From Pelosinus sp. IPA-1 (GTDB lineage: Bacteria > Bacillota > Negativicutes > DSM-13327), in NCBI RefSeq assembly GCF_030269905.1, contig NZ_BSVC01000009.1, positions 124,001 to 188,000 of the forward strand: a stretch of 64,000 nt of DNA. Reading direction: 5' to 3'. Shown piece by piece: positions 8,845 to 16,753 of this stretch (its first letter is position 1; every line of letters begins with the position of its first letter). A model generated the notes under the pieces. It was not told the DNA's origin, ran no database searches, and worked only from the letters and a program-made list of their open reading frames with translations. Made by a program: the position numbers and the translations under genes.

Positions 8845-9711
8845 CTATACTTCTTCTACTGTTCGAACTGCTTCTAAGGCTTTAATAGCCACTTCTAGTT
8901 GATCATCACTTGGTTCTCTAGTAGTTAATTTCTGCAATAATAAACCTGGCATAATTGCAACCCGTACCCATGCCGCTTCACTTTTTCCTGCAAAACGAAT
9001 GATTTCATAAGCAAGACCTGCTACTACCGGCATTAGAATAATACGAGAAACAATGCGGATCCATAACTCTGGCCAGCCTAGAAAAGCGAACATAATGATA
9101 CTTACAATCATTACAATCAACAAAAAGTTGGTACCACATCTAGGATGCAGCGTGGTATATGTCCGCACATGTTCAACATCCAAGGGTACTCCGGCTTCAT
9201 AAGCATGAATCGTTTTATGTTCAGCTCCGTGATATTCAAACACTCGCCTAATATCCTTCATCCTAGAAATCGCCGTAATATATACTAGGAAGATCGATAG
9301 TCGCAACACGCCTTCCATAAGGTTTAACAATCGTGGATCAGTAATCGCACTATGAATATATTTTGCCGCATAGGTAGGGATAATTACAAATAATACAATG
9401 GCTAAGCCAAGAGAAAAAACCATGGTTAGCGCAATTTCCTTATTTGATAATTCTTCCCCTTCTTCACCAGCCGCTTGGGCTGAAAAAGATAGCGCTTTGA
9501 GTCCTTGTACTAAAGACTCAACCAAGGCAACGACACCTCTTAGCATCGGTTTTTTCAAAATGGGATACCGGTCATTAACAGGTGTAAAAGGTTCCTTTTT
9601 GATGATGATCTCACCTGAAGGCTCCCTGACGGCAGTTGCAATCATGCCAGGACCACGCATCATTACACCCTCAATGACTGCTTGCCCACCAATACTTACT
9701 TTCGGTTTCAT
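8845..9711 (-). CDS. DUF1385 membrane protein (YqhQ family)
   Basis: Conserved Bacillota membrane protein of unknown function. It starts MKPKVSIGGQAVIEGVMMRGP, the family signature, and has about four to five hydrophobic segments from residue 95 on, with FEYHGAEHKTIHAYE and LHPRCGTNFL motifs rich in His, Glu and Cys that could bind metal. AAAGGAGGGG precedes the ATG. Length 288 residues is usual. It lies between rpmE and prfA, a common place for this family. Confidence 0.88.
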   Translation of the reverse strand: MKPKVSIGGQAVIEGVMMRGPGMIATAVREPSGEIIIKKEPFTPVNDRYPILKKPMLRGVVALVESLVQGLKALSFSAQAAGEEGEELSNKEIALTMVFSLGLAIVLFVIIPTYAAKYIHSAITDPRLLNLMEGVLRLSIFLVYITAISRMKDIRRVFEYHGAEHKTIHAYEAGVPLDVEHVRTYTTLHPRCGTNFLLIVMIVSIIMFAFLGWPELWIRIVSRIILMPVVAGLAYEIIRFAGKSEAAWVRVAIMPGLLLQKLTTREPSDDQLEVAIKALEAVRTVEEV

Positions 9712-9769
9712 GGTATCCCCTCCTTTATTTTATAAGAAAAGGGCTTATATCTTTGCTACAGATATAAAT

Positions 9770-9794
9770 GTAGCAGAGCATTTCTGCTCTGCTA
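9770..9794 (-). terminator. Hairpin downstream of rpmE
   Basis: GTAGCAGAGCA and TGCTCTGCTAC form a perfect inverted repeat just after the rpmE stop. There is no clear T run, so it may be an RNA 3'-stabilising hairpin rather than a full terminator. Confidence 0.5.
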
Positions 9795-9802
9795 CCCCGT
9801 TT

Positions 9803-10006
9803 TTAGGCCTGTTGACCGTAACGTTTATTGAATTTCTCAATACGTCCACCGGCAGTTATATTACGTTGCTGACCAGTAAAGAACGGATGGCATTTTGAGC
9901 ACACATCAATACGTAATTCTTTCTTAATAGAACCAGTTACAAAAGTGTTGCCACAACCACACATTACTTTTGATTCACCATAATTAGGATGAATTTTATC
10001 TTTCAT
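9803..10006 (-). CDS. rpmE: 50S ribosomal protein L31, zinc-binding form
   Basis: 67-residue protein with the four cysteines of the C+ (zinc) form: Cys16 and Cys18 in MCGCG, and Cys36 and Cys39 in [11 protein letters not shown]. In this family the C+ form is used under zinc sufficiency and a C- paralogue replaces it under zinc limitation; no such paralogue is visible here. The ATG follows an AGTGAGGTGC ribosome site. Confidence 0.97.
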   Translation of the reverse strand: MKDKIHPNYGESKVMCGCGNTFVTGSIKKELRIDVCSKCHPFFTGQQRNITAGGRIEKFNKRYGQQA

Positions 10007-10120
10007 TTATTGCACCTCACTTTAAAGCCGCTTACTTGCTTTTCACCACATTATTATAGCATACCAGCTTATGCTAAGCAATATTGTTTTTTCTTTATAA
10101 ATTATAAATATTTGTAAATT

Positions 10121-10223
10121 ATAAGATAAGACTTGTCTTATGCCAAGTTCTCGGACGCAGATAGAAGCCTTAGTCGTTCTTACTTGGAATCAAGAAAGTG
10201 TTATACTTTCTGATTCCGTAAAA
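10121..10223 (+). repeat. Two-hairpin repeat, copy 1
   Basis: About 100 bp, matching 14383-14485 over its whole length with few differences. Hairpin one is GACTTGtC/gCCAAGTt around TTAT; the middle part (TCGGACGCAGATAGAAGCC) is the most conserved; hairpin two is GGAATCAaGAAAGT / ACTTTCtGATTCC. It ends GATTCCGTAAAA in both copies. No reading frame; either a small mobile element or an RNA. Confidence 0.75.
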
Positions 10224-10284
10224 TGAGAACTATTAAATGATAAAACCTAAGTAACCTAGTTATTTTTTGATTTTTGATTATTTC

Positions 10285-10341
10285 TGTTCGTTTGTGATTG
10301 ACTTTCTCATCTCCCCCTCTTATAATGATCACAAATGAACA
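10285..10341. promoter_or_regulatory. Inverted operator half-sites flanking the fru promoter
   Basis: TGTTCGTTTGTGATTG (10285-10300) and TGATCACAAATGAACA (10326-10341) are inverted copies matching at about 13 of 16 positions. One covers the -35 region and the other overlaps and follows the -10, so a bound regulator would block RNA polymerase. The arrangement fits autoregulation by the DeoR-type protein encoded just downstream; the assignment is inference. Confidence 0.6.
10298..10326 (+). promoter_or_regulatory. Sigma-A promoter of the fru operon
   Basis: TTGACT at 10298-10303, a 17-base spacer, and TATAAT at 10321-10326: a near-consensus vegetative promoter 60 bp before the fruR start. Confidence 0.85.
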
Positions 10342-10348
10342 TTTACAG

Positions 10349-10372
10349 AGTAAACTGAAAATACAGTTTACT
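10349..10372 (+). promoter_or_regulatory. Perfect inverted repeat in the fru leader
   Basis: AGTAAACTG and CAGTTTACT separated by AAAATA, directly before the AGGAGG ribosome site of fruR. It may be a second operator or a leader hairpin that limits translation; the sequence alone does not decide. Confidence 0.55.
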
Positions 10373-10386
10373 TTAGGAGGGCATAT

Positions 10387-11154
10387 ATGTTTGCTGAAGA
10401 ACGGCGTAATAAGATTATACAATTTATAAATGCAGGCCAGCCTGTTAAGGTAATTGAGCTTAGTTCTTTATTTACAGTATCAGAAGCTACCATACGCCGC
10501 GACTTACAAGAACTTGAAAATTTAGGTCTTGTTCAGCGGACACATGGAGGTGCTGTTTCTGTCCAATTAGGTTCTGAACTCAGCTTTCAAGATCGCGAAG
10601 TATTCCTTTTAAATGAAAAAAGAGACATTGCCGCTACAGCTGCCAGCATGGTTCATGACGGTGAAACTATTTTATTAGATGCGGGTACAACCACCCGTGA
10701 AATTGCCCGGGCATTATGCGGCAGAAAGTTAACGGTTGTCACTAACAGCATGGATGTTGCTTTCGTTTTTGCCGAGGAACCAGATATTGAGGTACTTTTA
10801 TTAGGCGGTACATGGAGAAAATCCATTAATTCTCTCGTAGGTCCGCTAACGAATGCGATGCTTAAACTTTTCTGCTTTGATAAAGTATTTCTTGCTGCTA
10901 ACGCCATTGACTGTACTTTAGGCGCAACTACTCACCACCTAGCAGAAGCTGAAACTAAGAGGGCTATGCTCCAAGCTGGTAAAACTACTATATTAGTAGC
11001 TGATCATTCTAAGTTTGATAAGAAAACCTTTACTCAAATTTGCAGTTTAGACGAATTATCTATGATTATCACTGACAATGGCATTAATAAGGACACTCTG
11101 GATATTATAAATAACTACACCCAAGTTGTTATCGCTGAATCCACTACATTATAA
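10387..11154 (+). CDS. DeoR-family transcriptional repressor (FruR-like)
   Basis: 255 residues. The N-terminal helix-turn-helix (VIELSSLFTVSEATIRRDLQELE, about residues 20-45) and the sugar-phosphate sensor domain (GETILLDAGTTTREIAR, VTNSMDV, VADHSKF) define the DeoR/GlpR family. AGGAGG precedes the ATG. As the first gene before 1-phosphofructokinase and the fructose PTS, it is most likely the local fructose repressor responding to fructose 1-phosphate. Inverted repeats around the promoter suggest it also represses itself. Confidence 0.9.
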   Translation: MFAEERRNKIIQFINAGQPVKVIELSSLFTVSEATIRRDLQELENLGLVQRTHGGAVSVQLGSELSFQDREVFLLNEKRDIAATAASMVHDGETILLDAGTTTREIARALCGRKLTVVTNSMDVAFVFAEEPDIEVLLLGGTWRKSINSLVGPLTNAMLKLFCFDKVFLAANAIDCTLGATTHHLAEAETKRAMLQAGKTTILVADHSKFDKKTFTQICSLDELSMIITDNGINKDTLDIINNYTQVVIAESTTL

Positions 11155-11167
11155 AGGAGTGAATGTT

Positions 11168-12121
11168 TTGAATCAAAATATTATAACACCTATCGTTACT
11201 GTCACTTTTAATCCAGCTCTCGACCGTACATTGCACTTACAAAACTTCACTTTGGGAGAAGTCAATCGAGTCGATAACGAACGTACCGATCCCGGCGGCA
11301 AAGGAATCAATGTGGCCAAAGTGATAAAGGCCCTCGATTATCCAGTACTTGTCACAGGATTCTTAGGCAAGAAAAATGCTTGTTCTTTTCAAGAGTATTT
11401 TGATCAAGAAAATATACACAACCATTTTGTGGAAGTAAAGGGAGAAAATCGTGTAAACATTAAAATTGTTGATACTACAACTGATGTAGTCAGCGAATTA
11501 AATTTCCCTGGTATTTCACCAACGATAGCAGATTTAGATAATTTACAAACTACGCTACGTCAACTTGCTGCCAAACATAAATGGTTCGTATTATCCGGCA
11601 GTTTGCCACCCACAATACCAACTGATACCTATGCCAACTTTATTGAAATTTTACATCAATATGATTGCAAAGTAATCCTAGATACTAGTGGGCCAGCATT
11701 AGTTGCCGGCATTGCCGCCCGCCCCTTTGCAGTTAAGCCAAATTTGCCCGAACTTAGCCAATTAATGAATTCGCCCATGGATTCAGATGAGGAAATTCTT
11801 GGCGCCATACAATATCTATTAAACCAAGGCATCGCTAAAGTAGCCATTTCCCTTGGCGAAAAAGGCTCTTTAGTCGCTGACAACAATCAAATCTTAAGAG
11901 CTATAGCCCCTAATGTACCTGTTAGTAGTACAGTTGGAGCAGGCGATGCTTTTGTAGCTGGTTTTAGTGTAGGGCAAGCGCGTAACCTATCCCTTACTGA
12001 TAGCATAAAGCTAGCATCAGCCGCCGCAGGTGCAGCCGTTACGCTCCCCGGTACACAAGCTGCTTCTTTGACAGACGTTAATAAACTATTAAGCCAAATT
12101 GAAATACAAAAGTGGAGGTAA
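11168..12121 (+). CDS. fruK: 1-phosphofructokinase
   Basis: PfkB-family kinase converting fructose 1-phosphate to fructose 1,6-bisphosphate. The N-terminal PGGKGINVAKVIK motif and the C-terminal GAGDAFVAGF motif with the catalytic Asp are intact. Start taken as TTG 11168-11170 with AAAGGAG eight bases before it; the frame extends into fruR but no better start is present. It follows fruR by 13 bp and precedes the EIIA gene by 6 bp, so one operon. Confidence 0.94.
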   Translation: MNQNIITPIVTVTFNPALDRTLHLQNFTLGEVNRVDNERTDPGGKGINVAKVIKALDYPVLVTGFLGKKNACSFQEYFDQENIHNHFVEVKGENRVNIKIVDTTTDVVSELNFPGISPTIADLDNLQTTLRQLAAKHKWFVLSGSLPPTIPTDTYANFIEILHQYDCKVILDTSGPALVAGIAARPFAVKPNLPELSQLMNSPMDSDEEILGAIQYLLNQGIAKVAISLGEKGSLVADNNQILRAIAPNVPVSSTVGAGDAFVAGFSVGQARNLSLTDSIKLASAAAGAAVTLPGTQAASLTDVNKLLSQIEIQKWR

Positions 12122-12127
12122 TTTAAA

Positions 12128-12574
12128 ATGAATATTCAAGATTTATTATCAGCAACAAGAGTGAAATTTAACCTAGAGGCCAGCAACAAAGAAGACGTTA
12201 TTAATGAGTTGATTGAAATTCTCCATGCCGATGGCAAACTTACGGACAAAGCTAAGTATAAAGAGGCAGTCTTACGCCGCGAGAAAGAATTTTCTACAGG
12301 AATCGGTATGGGCATTGCAATTCCTCATGCTAAAGATAGTAGTGTTAAGGAGGCTGCTCTGACTTTTGGGATATCGAGAGCTGGCATTGATTATGAAGCA
12401 CTAGACGGAACCGCTGCTCATTTATTTTTTCTGATTGCCGTTCCTGCAGATTCTAATGATGTCCATCTTAAAGTGTTATCTTATATTTCCCGCAAGCTGA
12501 TGCATCAAGAAGTAAGAGATAAATTACTATCCGCTGCAACCTACGAAGATGTATTAGCAGCATTTGAAGCATAA
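12128..12574 (+). CDS. Fructose PTS component EIIA
   Basis: 148-residue EIIA of the mannitol/fructose family. The phosphoryl-accepting histidine lies in the GIAIPHAKDSSVKEA motif (about residue 67). It passes phosphate from HPr to the EIIB domain encoded downstream. In many Bacillota EIIA, EIIB and EIIC are fused; here EIIA is separate. A palindromic element has entered the gap between this gene and the EIIBC gene. Confidence 0.92.
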   Translation: MNIQDLLSATRVKFNLEASNKEDVINELIEILHADGKLTDKAKYKEAVLRREKEFSTGIGMGIAIPHAKDSSVKEAALTFGISRAGIDYEALDGTAAHLFFLIAVPADSNDVHLKVLSYISRKLMHQEVRDKLLSAATYEDVLAAFEA

Positions 12575-12624
12575 GAAACAACGAAGATTTTTGAGTTGCA
12601 AGGACTGGAGGACACTTTAGATTA

Positions 12625-12761
12625 CTTTTTATCCGATGACTAAACCGCTCTAAGACTCCCATCTTTTATAAGTGGGAGTTAAGAGCGGCTAAGTCCCTGG
12701 ATAAGAAGGGCTAAGATTCAGATGGAGTTAAAACTCCTCTGAATCAAGTCTTCTTTATATC
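12625..12761 (+). repeat. TTTAT-bounded palindromic element, copy 3 (short form)
   Basis: Same orientation as copy 1, with TTTAT at 12628-12632 and at 12754-12758. It sits inside the fru operon between EIIA and EIIBC, so its two hairpins are transcribed and could affect relative expression of the two PTS genes. Confidence 0.85.
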
Positions 12762-12844
12762 TATTGATCGCAATAGTCCTTGTGATTCATAAAACATACC
12801 CTTTCTGTATTACAGAAAAGCAAAATAAGAGGAGGGTTTTTATC

Positions 12845-14227
12845 ATGAAATTATTAGCAATTACGTCATGTCCTGCCGGGATCGCCCATACCTATATGGC
12901 AGCTGAATCCTTGCAAATGAATGCAAAAGCAATGGGAATTGAAATGAAAGTGGAGACCAGAGGTTCTGTAGGTGTTGAAAACGAAATCACTCCCGAAGAT
13001 ATCAAAGGGGCCCACGCTATTATTATTGCTGCTGATACACAAGTCGATAGAGAACGTTTTCGTTCGATTCCTATTATTGATGCGTCTGTACAAGAAGCTA
13101 TAAAAGACCCCAAGGGGTTAATCGAAAAAGCCACTAATGCTAAAAAAACAACAGACTTTATTGAAGCAGTAGAAACTTCCAAAGAAGCACAAAAAAGCAA
13201 AAGAAGCGGCCCCTACAAACATCTCATGAATGGCGTATCCTATATGATCCCACTAGTAGCTGCTGGAGGTTTAATTATTGCCCTTTCCTTTGTTTTTGGC
13301 ATTGAAGCCTTTAAAGAAAAGGGAACCTTAGCGGCTGCCTTAATGGATATTGGTGGTGGTTCTGCCTTCGCTCTTATGGTCCCCTTACTTGCTGGTTTTA
13401 TTGCTCATTCTATTGCTGACCGTCCTGGTTTAGTCCCTGGTCTTGTTGGTGGTATGTTAGCTGCAAAAATTGGTTCTGGATTCCTGGGTGGTATTATTGC
13501 CGGTTTCCTTGCTGGTTATATTGCCTTATGGATCAAGACTTATGTGAAATTACCTAGAAATCTAGAAGGTTTAAAACCCGTACTCATTATTCCTTTCTTA
13601 TCCACCTTGCTCATTGGTCTTTTAATGATTTATGTTATTGGAACACCTGTAAAAGCGATTATGGATGCTATGACTGAAACATTAAAAGGTATGACTTCTG
13701 CTAATGCAGGCTTTTTAGGACTTATCCTTGGTGCTATGATGGCTTTTGACATGGGCGGTCCGATCAATAAGGCTGCATATACCTTCGGCGTTGGATTATT
13801 AGGTAGTAATGTTTTTGAACCAATGGCAGCGATTATGGCTGCAGGCATGACCCCCCCTTTAGGTTTAGCACTTGCTACATTCCTAGCCAAGAACAAGTTT
13901 ACCCCTGAAGAACGAGAAGCTGGTAAAGCTGCTTCTGTAATGGGTATTTCTTTTATTACTGAAGGCGCTATACCATTTGCCGCTGCCGATCCACTTCGTG
14001 TTATTCCCTCTATTGTAATCGGTTCAGCTATTACTGGCGCATTGTCAATGATATTTAATTGTGCTTTAAGAGCTCCTCATGGCGGCATTTTTGTTTTGCT
14101 GATTCCAAATGCGGTAAGCAATGTAGGTATGTATGTTGTGTCCATCGCCATCGGAACCGTCATCACTGCATTCCTGGTTACTATGCTAAAAAAAAGTGAA
14201 GCAACAACGAATACAACAAAAGGATAA
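12845..14227 (+). CDS. Fructose PTS components EIIBC
   Basis: 460 residues. The EIIB domain (about 1-100) carries the phospho-cysteine in ITSCPAGIAHTYMAAE; the membrane EIIC domain (about 120-450) has eight to ten hydrophobic segments and the GGPINKAAYTFG and ITEGAIPFAAADP motifs of fructose permeases. Start taken at ATG 12845 (MKLLAITSCPAG) with GAGGAGGG upstream; the frame extends 27 codons back without support. With fruK and EIIA it takes up and phosphorylates fructose at C1. Confidence 0.95.
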   Translation: MKLLAITSCPAGIAHTYMAAESLQMNAKAMGIEMKVETRGSVGVENEITPEDIKGAHAIIIAADTQVDRERFRSIPIIDASVQEAIKDPKGLIEKATNAKKTTDFIEAVETSKEAQKSKRSGPYKHLMNGVSYMIPLVAAGGLIIALSFVFGIEAFKEKGTLAAALMDIGGGSAFALMVPLLAGFIAHSIADRPGLVPGLVGGMLAAKIGSGFLGGIIAGFLAGYIALWIKTYVKLPRNLEGLKPVLIIPFLSTLLIGLLMIYVIGTPVKAIMDAMTETLKGMTSANAGFLGLILGAMMAFDMGGPINKAAYTFGVGLLGSNVFEPMAAIMAAGMTPPLGLALATFLAKNKFTPEEREAGKAASVMGISFITEGAIPFAAADPLRVIPSIVIGSAITGALSMIFNCALRAPHGGIFVLLIPNAVSNVGMYVVSIAIGTVITAFLVTMLKKSEATTNTTKG

Positions 14228-14382
14228 TGTTTATACGAAAAACACTTTGCGTCCTTTTAGTCTACGGATCAAGCGACGGGTCCATGTTATTATAAGCGTA
14301 AGTCAAGTAACACGGTGAAGCGCTAATAATATGGACTCGAAGCGACCTACAAACAACAACAAAACTTATACTTTCTGGTACT

Positions 14383-14485
14383 ATAAGAAAAGACTTGGCT
14401 TGCGCCAAGTCTTCGGACGCAGGCAGAAGCCTTAGTCGTTCTTACTTGGAATCAAGAGAGTGTTATACTTTCTGATTCCGTAAAA
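14383..14485 (+). repeat. Two-hairpin repeat, copy 2
   Basis: Closely matches the copy at 10121-10223. Here hairpin one is perfect (GACTTGGC-TTGC-GCCAAGTC). A partial extra copy of its end (ATACTTTCTGGTA) is visible just before it at 14368-14380. The two copies flank the fructose operon in the same orientation. Confidence 0.75.
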
Positions 14486-14536
14486 AAAAACTAAGATGCA
14501 GCTAGAGTTTCAACTCCAGCTGCATCTTAGTTTTTC
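14482..14536. terminator. Bidirectional terminator between the fru operon and pth
   Basis: CTAAGATGCAGCTAGAGTT pairs with AACTCCAGCTGCATCTTAG, flanked by A9 on the left and T5 on the right, so it works on both strands for the converging transcripts. Confidence 0.85.
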
Positions 14537-14546
14537 TATTTAGTAA

Positions 14547-15104
14547 TCACTTGTTATGCAGATTCATCGCTTTGTTCATACCTTGTGTGATAATCGACTC
14601 CACCGCTTCAGCCGCTTTATCGATTGCCTCTACAAGCAGGGGCTGCTCTTCTACTGTAAAGCGACTAAGGACATAGTCTACAACCTGCCACCCTGTTGGC
14701 GGACGACCAATTCCAATTCGAACACGGGGAAAGGAATCGTTAGCTAAATGAGTTAGTAAGGATTCAATTCCTCGATGACCTCCAGACCCGCCTTTCATTC
14801 TAAGACGCAAACGACCAGTAGGCAAATCCATATCGTCAAAGATAACAATAACATCTTCCGGAGTAACTTTGTACCATCGAGCCAGCTCACCTACTGCTAC
14901 ACCGCTTAGATTCATATAGGTCTGAGGCTTCACTAAGAGCACTGGCTCCTCTTTGCGATGTTCCACAATTAATGCTTCCTTACGATTCTTCCAATTACTA
15001 ACGCCCCAGCGCCGTGCTAATTCATCAATCACCATAAAGCCGACATTGTGGCGTGTAGCACTATATTCTTGCCCCGGATTACCGAGACCTACTACAATCT
15101 TCAC
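14547..15104 (-). CDS. pth: Peptidyl-tRNA hydrolase
   Basis: Releases peptides from prematurely dropped peptidyl-tRNA. GLGNPGQEYSATRHNVGFMV contains the catalytic His20; the KPQTYMNLSG and FDDMDLPTGRLR motifs are intact. 185 residues is normal. In Bacillus it follows prs-ctc; here two genes intervene between prs and pth. Its start overlaps the 3' end of the deacetylase gene by 4 bp. Confidence 0.97.
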   Translation of the reverse strand: MKIVVGLGNPGQEYSATRHNVGFMVIDELARRWGVSNWKNRKEALIVEHRKEEPVLLVKPQTYMNLSGVAVGELARWYKVTPEDVIVIFDDMDLPTGRLRLRMKGGSGGHRGIESLLTHLANDSFPRVRIGIGRPPTGWQVVDYVLSRFTVEEQPLLVEAIDKAAEAVESIITQGMNKAMNLHNK

Positions 15105-15928
15105 CCTTTACTGTCCTCCATTTTTGTTAAAATCTCGTCAACTGTTACAAATTTATACCCTTGCGCTAACAGGGTTTGAATAATACGCCTAGTAGCTTCT
15201 ACCGTTTGCGCCCTTGAGGCCTGAGACGCGATACCATCCCCATCATGCAGCAGAATAATAGAGCCATTCTTCACCTTACTTACCGTACGGTCTACAATCT
15301 CTTCAACCCCCGGATTGGTCCAATCCCGACTCATGACTGACCACTCCACAACTTTTAAGCTTCGCTCCGCCATCACTTCTAGTACAACAGGATCGCGGAA
15401 ACCATGTGGTGGCCTTACTAGATGGGGTGCAGAACCAACGGCGGCTGCAATAACCTGACTCGTGGAGTCAATTTCACCAACAACTACCTTCCGATCCGCT
15501 TTTAATAAATCGATGTGATGGTAGGTATGGTTTCCTAATTGATGTCCCTCGGAAGCAATACGACTTACCAACTCAGGATGTTTTTTAACATTTTCTCCAA
15601 TAACAAAGAAGGTAGCAGGTACATGAAATTCCTTTAATACATCTAATACCTGCTCCGTATAGGGGGGATAAGGCCCATCATCAAAGGTGAGGGCCACCAC
15701 TTTTTGTGTAGTTCTTACCTCGGTAAAAACTCTGCCAAAAAACTCGTTTTCCGGTAATACGGCACTAAGTGTTAAAAAAATCCCCGCTGTAATTCCAAGA
15801 ACAGCCAACCACATCCCTGTACGTATAGGTTTTGTGGCAACATTACGATAATCTAATACCAAACCAACCAATACGATAATTGTCAGTAACCCTAACATAC
15901 TAATCAATCGTATTTTTATATCAAACAT
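15101..15928 (-). CDS. Polysaccharide deacetylase (NodB domain), membrane-anchored
   Basis: 275 residues. Two N-terminal hydrophobic segments (about 8-25 and 40-58) anchor it; the NodB domain follows from residue 75. Motifs present: TFDDGP (catalytic Asp plus metal Asp), GNHTYHH (metal His pair), RPPHGFRDP, and LLHDGDG. It probably removes acetyl groups from peptidoglycan or another surface glycan outside the membrane; PdaA/PdaB-like sporulation roles are possible. Overlaps pth and the GNAT gene by a few bases, hence co-transcribed. Confidence 0.9.
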   Translation of the reverse strand: MFDIKIRLISMLGLLTIIVLVGLVLDYRNVATKPIRTGMWLAVLGITAGIFLTLSAVLPENEFFGRVFTEVRTTQKVVALTFDDGPYPPYTEQVLDVLKEFHVPATFFVIGENVKKHPELVSRIASEGHQLGNHTYHHIDLLKADRKVVVGEIDSTSQVIAAAVGSAPHLVRPPHGFRDPVVLEVMAERSLKVVEWSVMSRDWTNPGVEEIVDRTVSKVKNGSIILLHDGDGIASQASRAQTVEATRRIIQTLLAQGYKFVTVDEILTKMEDSKG

Positions 15929-16586
15929 GATCGTGCTCCATTTCCTTGTACATAATCATCCACTTACCTTGTGAATCTGCCGTATAACCTGCAAACACGA
16001 AATTCCACTTTTCGTATAATCGAATGGCTACTTTATTTGAGGGCCTTACTTCTAAGCGCACTCGATTGATTCTTTTTTTCGAAAAATACTTTATTGCATT
16101 TTCTAATAGTAAATTGGCTACCCCTTGACCTCTAGCCTCTTCTGCAACAGCAATGGATAAAATCCTGCCTTTTGCTGGCTTACTAGGGGTAACGGCTGAG
16201 TAAAAAAAAGCCACTTTATTCATTATAATGATTTTAACTGGATGTAAACCAAAGCCATATTTCCCAGATATCCATCGCCAGGCCCATTTTAGCAAATGAC
16301 CTTCCCATATTGCCCGCAGCCACAAATTTGATAATTCAGTAGGAGCAAAACAATAGCCTATCACCTTACCTGTTACATCTCGGGCCACAATTGCAGCCTC
16401 AGGCTCTGCCTGATAGACTAAGGTAAATACATCCTGCATTGCCTGAGGTTCTGGCAAAACTCCACCACAATGATGGAGCACGCTTTCAATGAAACTCTCT
16501 GTAAATAATGATGCAATTTGAGGTATATCAGCAATTGTCGCTTTTCCTATGCTAATTTCTCCATTTTTTATCCTCACCATTACCAT
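15921..16586 (-). CDS. GNAT-family acetyltransferase
   Basis: About 221 residues. The acetyl-CoA site is seen in ILSIAVAEEARGQGVANLLLENA (R/Q-x-x-G-x-G/A pattern) and is followed by VRPSNKVAIRLYEKWNFVFAG, the usual C-terminal half of RimI-like GNAT proteins. Start taken at ATG 16584-16586, six bases after AAGG; upstream GTG/TTG codons are possible. Substrate unknown. Its 3' end overlaps the deacetylase start by 8 bp. Confidence 0.85.
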   Translation of the reverse strand: MVMVRIKNGEISIGKATIADIPQIASLFTESFIESVLHHCGGVLPEPQAMQDVFTLVYQAEPEAAIVARDVTGKVIGYCFAPTELSNLWLRAIWEGHLLKWAWRWISGKYGFGLHPVKIIIMNKVAFFYSAVTPSKPAKGRILSIAVAEEARGQGVANLLLENAIKYFSKKRINRVRLEVRPSNKVAIRLYEKWNFVFAGYTADSQGKWMIMYKEMEHDHV

Positions 16587-16708
16587 CACCAACCTTATTG
16601 GGATTATACCATATGATTCTCAGAGAAAAAATAAGAACTGCCAAGATTACATTAAAGAATTTTATACGCTGTCAGAGATGACTTTAGATTCTATTATATA
16701 TAGTAAGT

Positions 16709-16739
16709 AAAAAAAAGGACGCAATATGCGCGCCCTTTC
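16709..16739 (-). terminator. Terminator downstream of prs
   Basis: On the minus strand AAAGGGCGC and GCGTCCTTT form a stem (one G-T pair) followed by a run of eight T. Confidence 0.75.
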
Positions 16740-16753
16740 TATTTTTATATAGC

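Larger units (their letters stand above)
10007..10386. other. Intergenic region rpmE/fruR
   Basis: Divergent region of 380 bp. It holds the upstream region of rpmE, one copy of the two-hairpin repeat (10121-10223), the fru promoter (10298-10326) and two nested inverted repeats likely bound by the DeoR-type regulator. A 73-codon minus-strand frame (10201-10422) crosses the repeat and has no ribosome site, so it was not called. Confidence 0.7.
14228..14546. other. Intergenic region fru operon/pth (convergent)
   Basis: About 320 bp between converging genes. It holds an imperfect inverted repeat (14273-14298 against 14321-14347, arms of the type GGTCCATGTTATTATAAGCG), the second copy of the two-hairpin repeat, and a bidirectional terminator. 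Confidence 0.65.

Noticed and set aside
10201-10422. 73-codon minus-strand frame over the fru promoter
   Set aside because: It overlaps the fru promoter and the two-hairpin repeat, lacks a ribosome site and shows no protein-like pattern.
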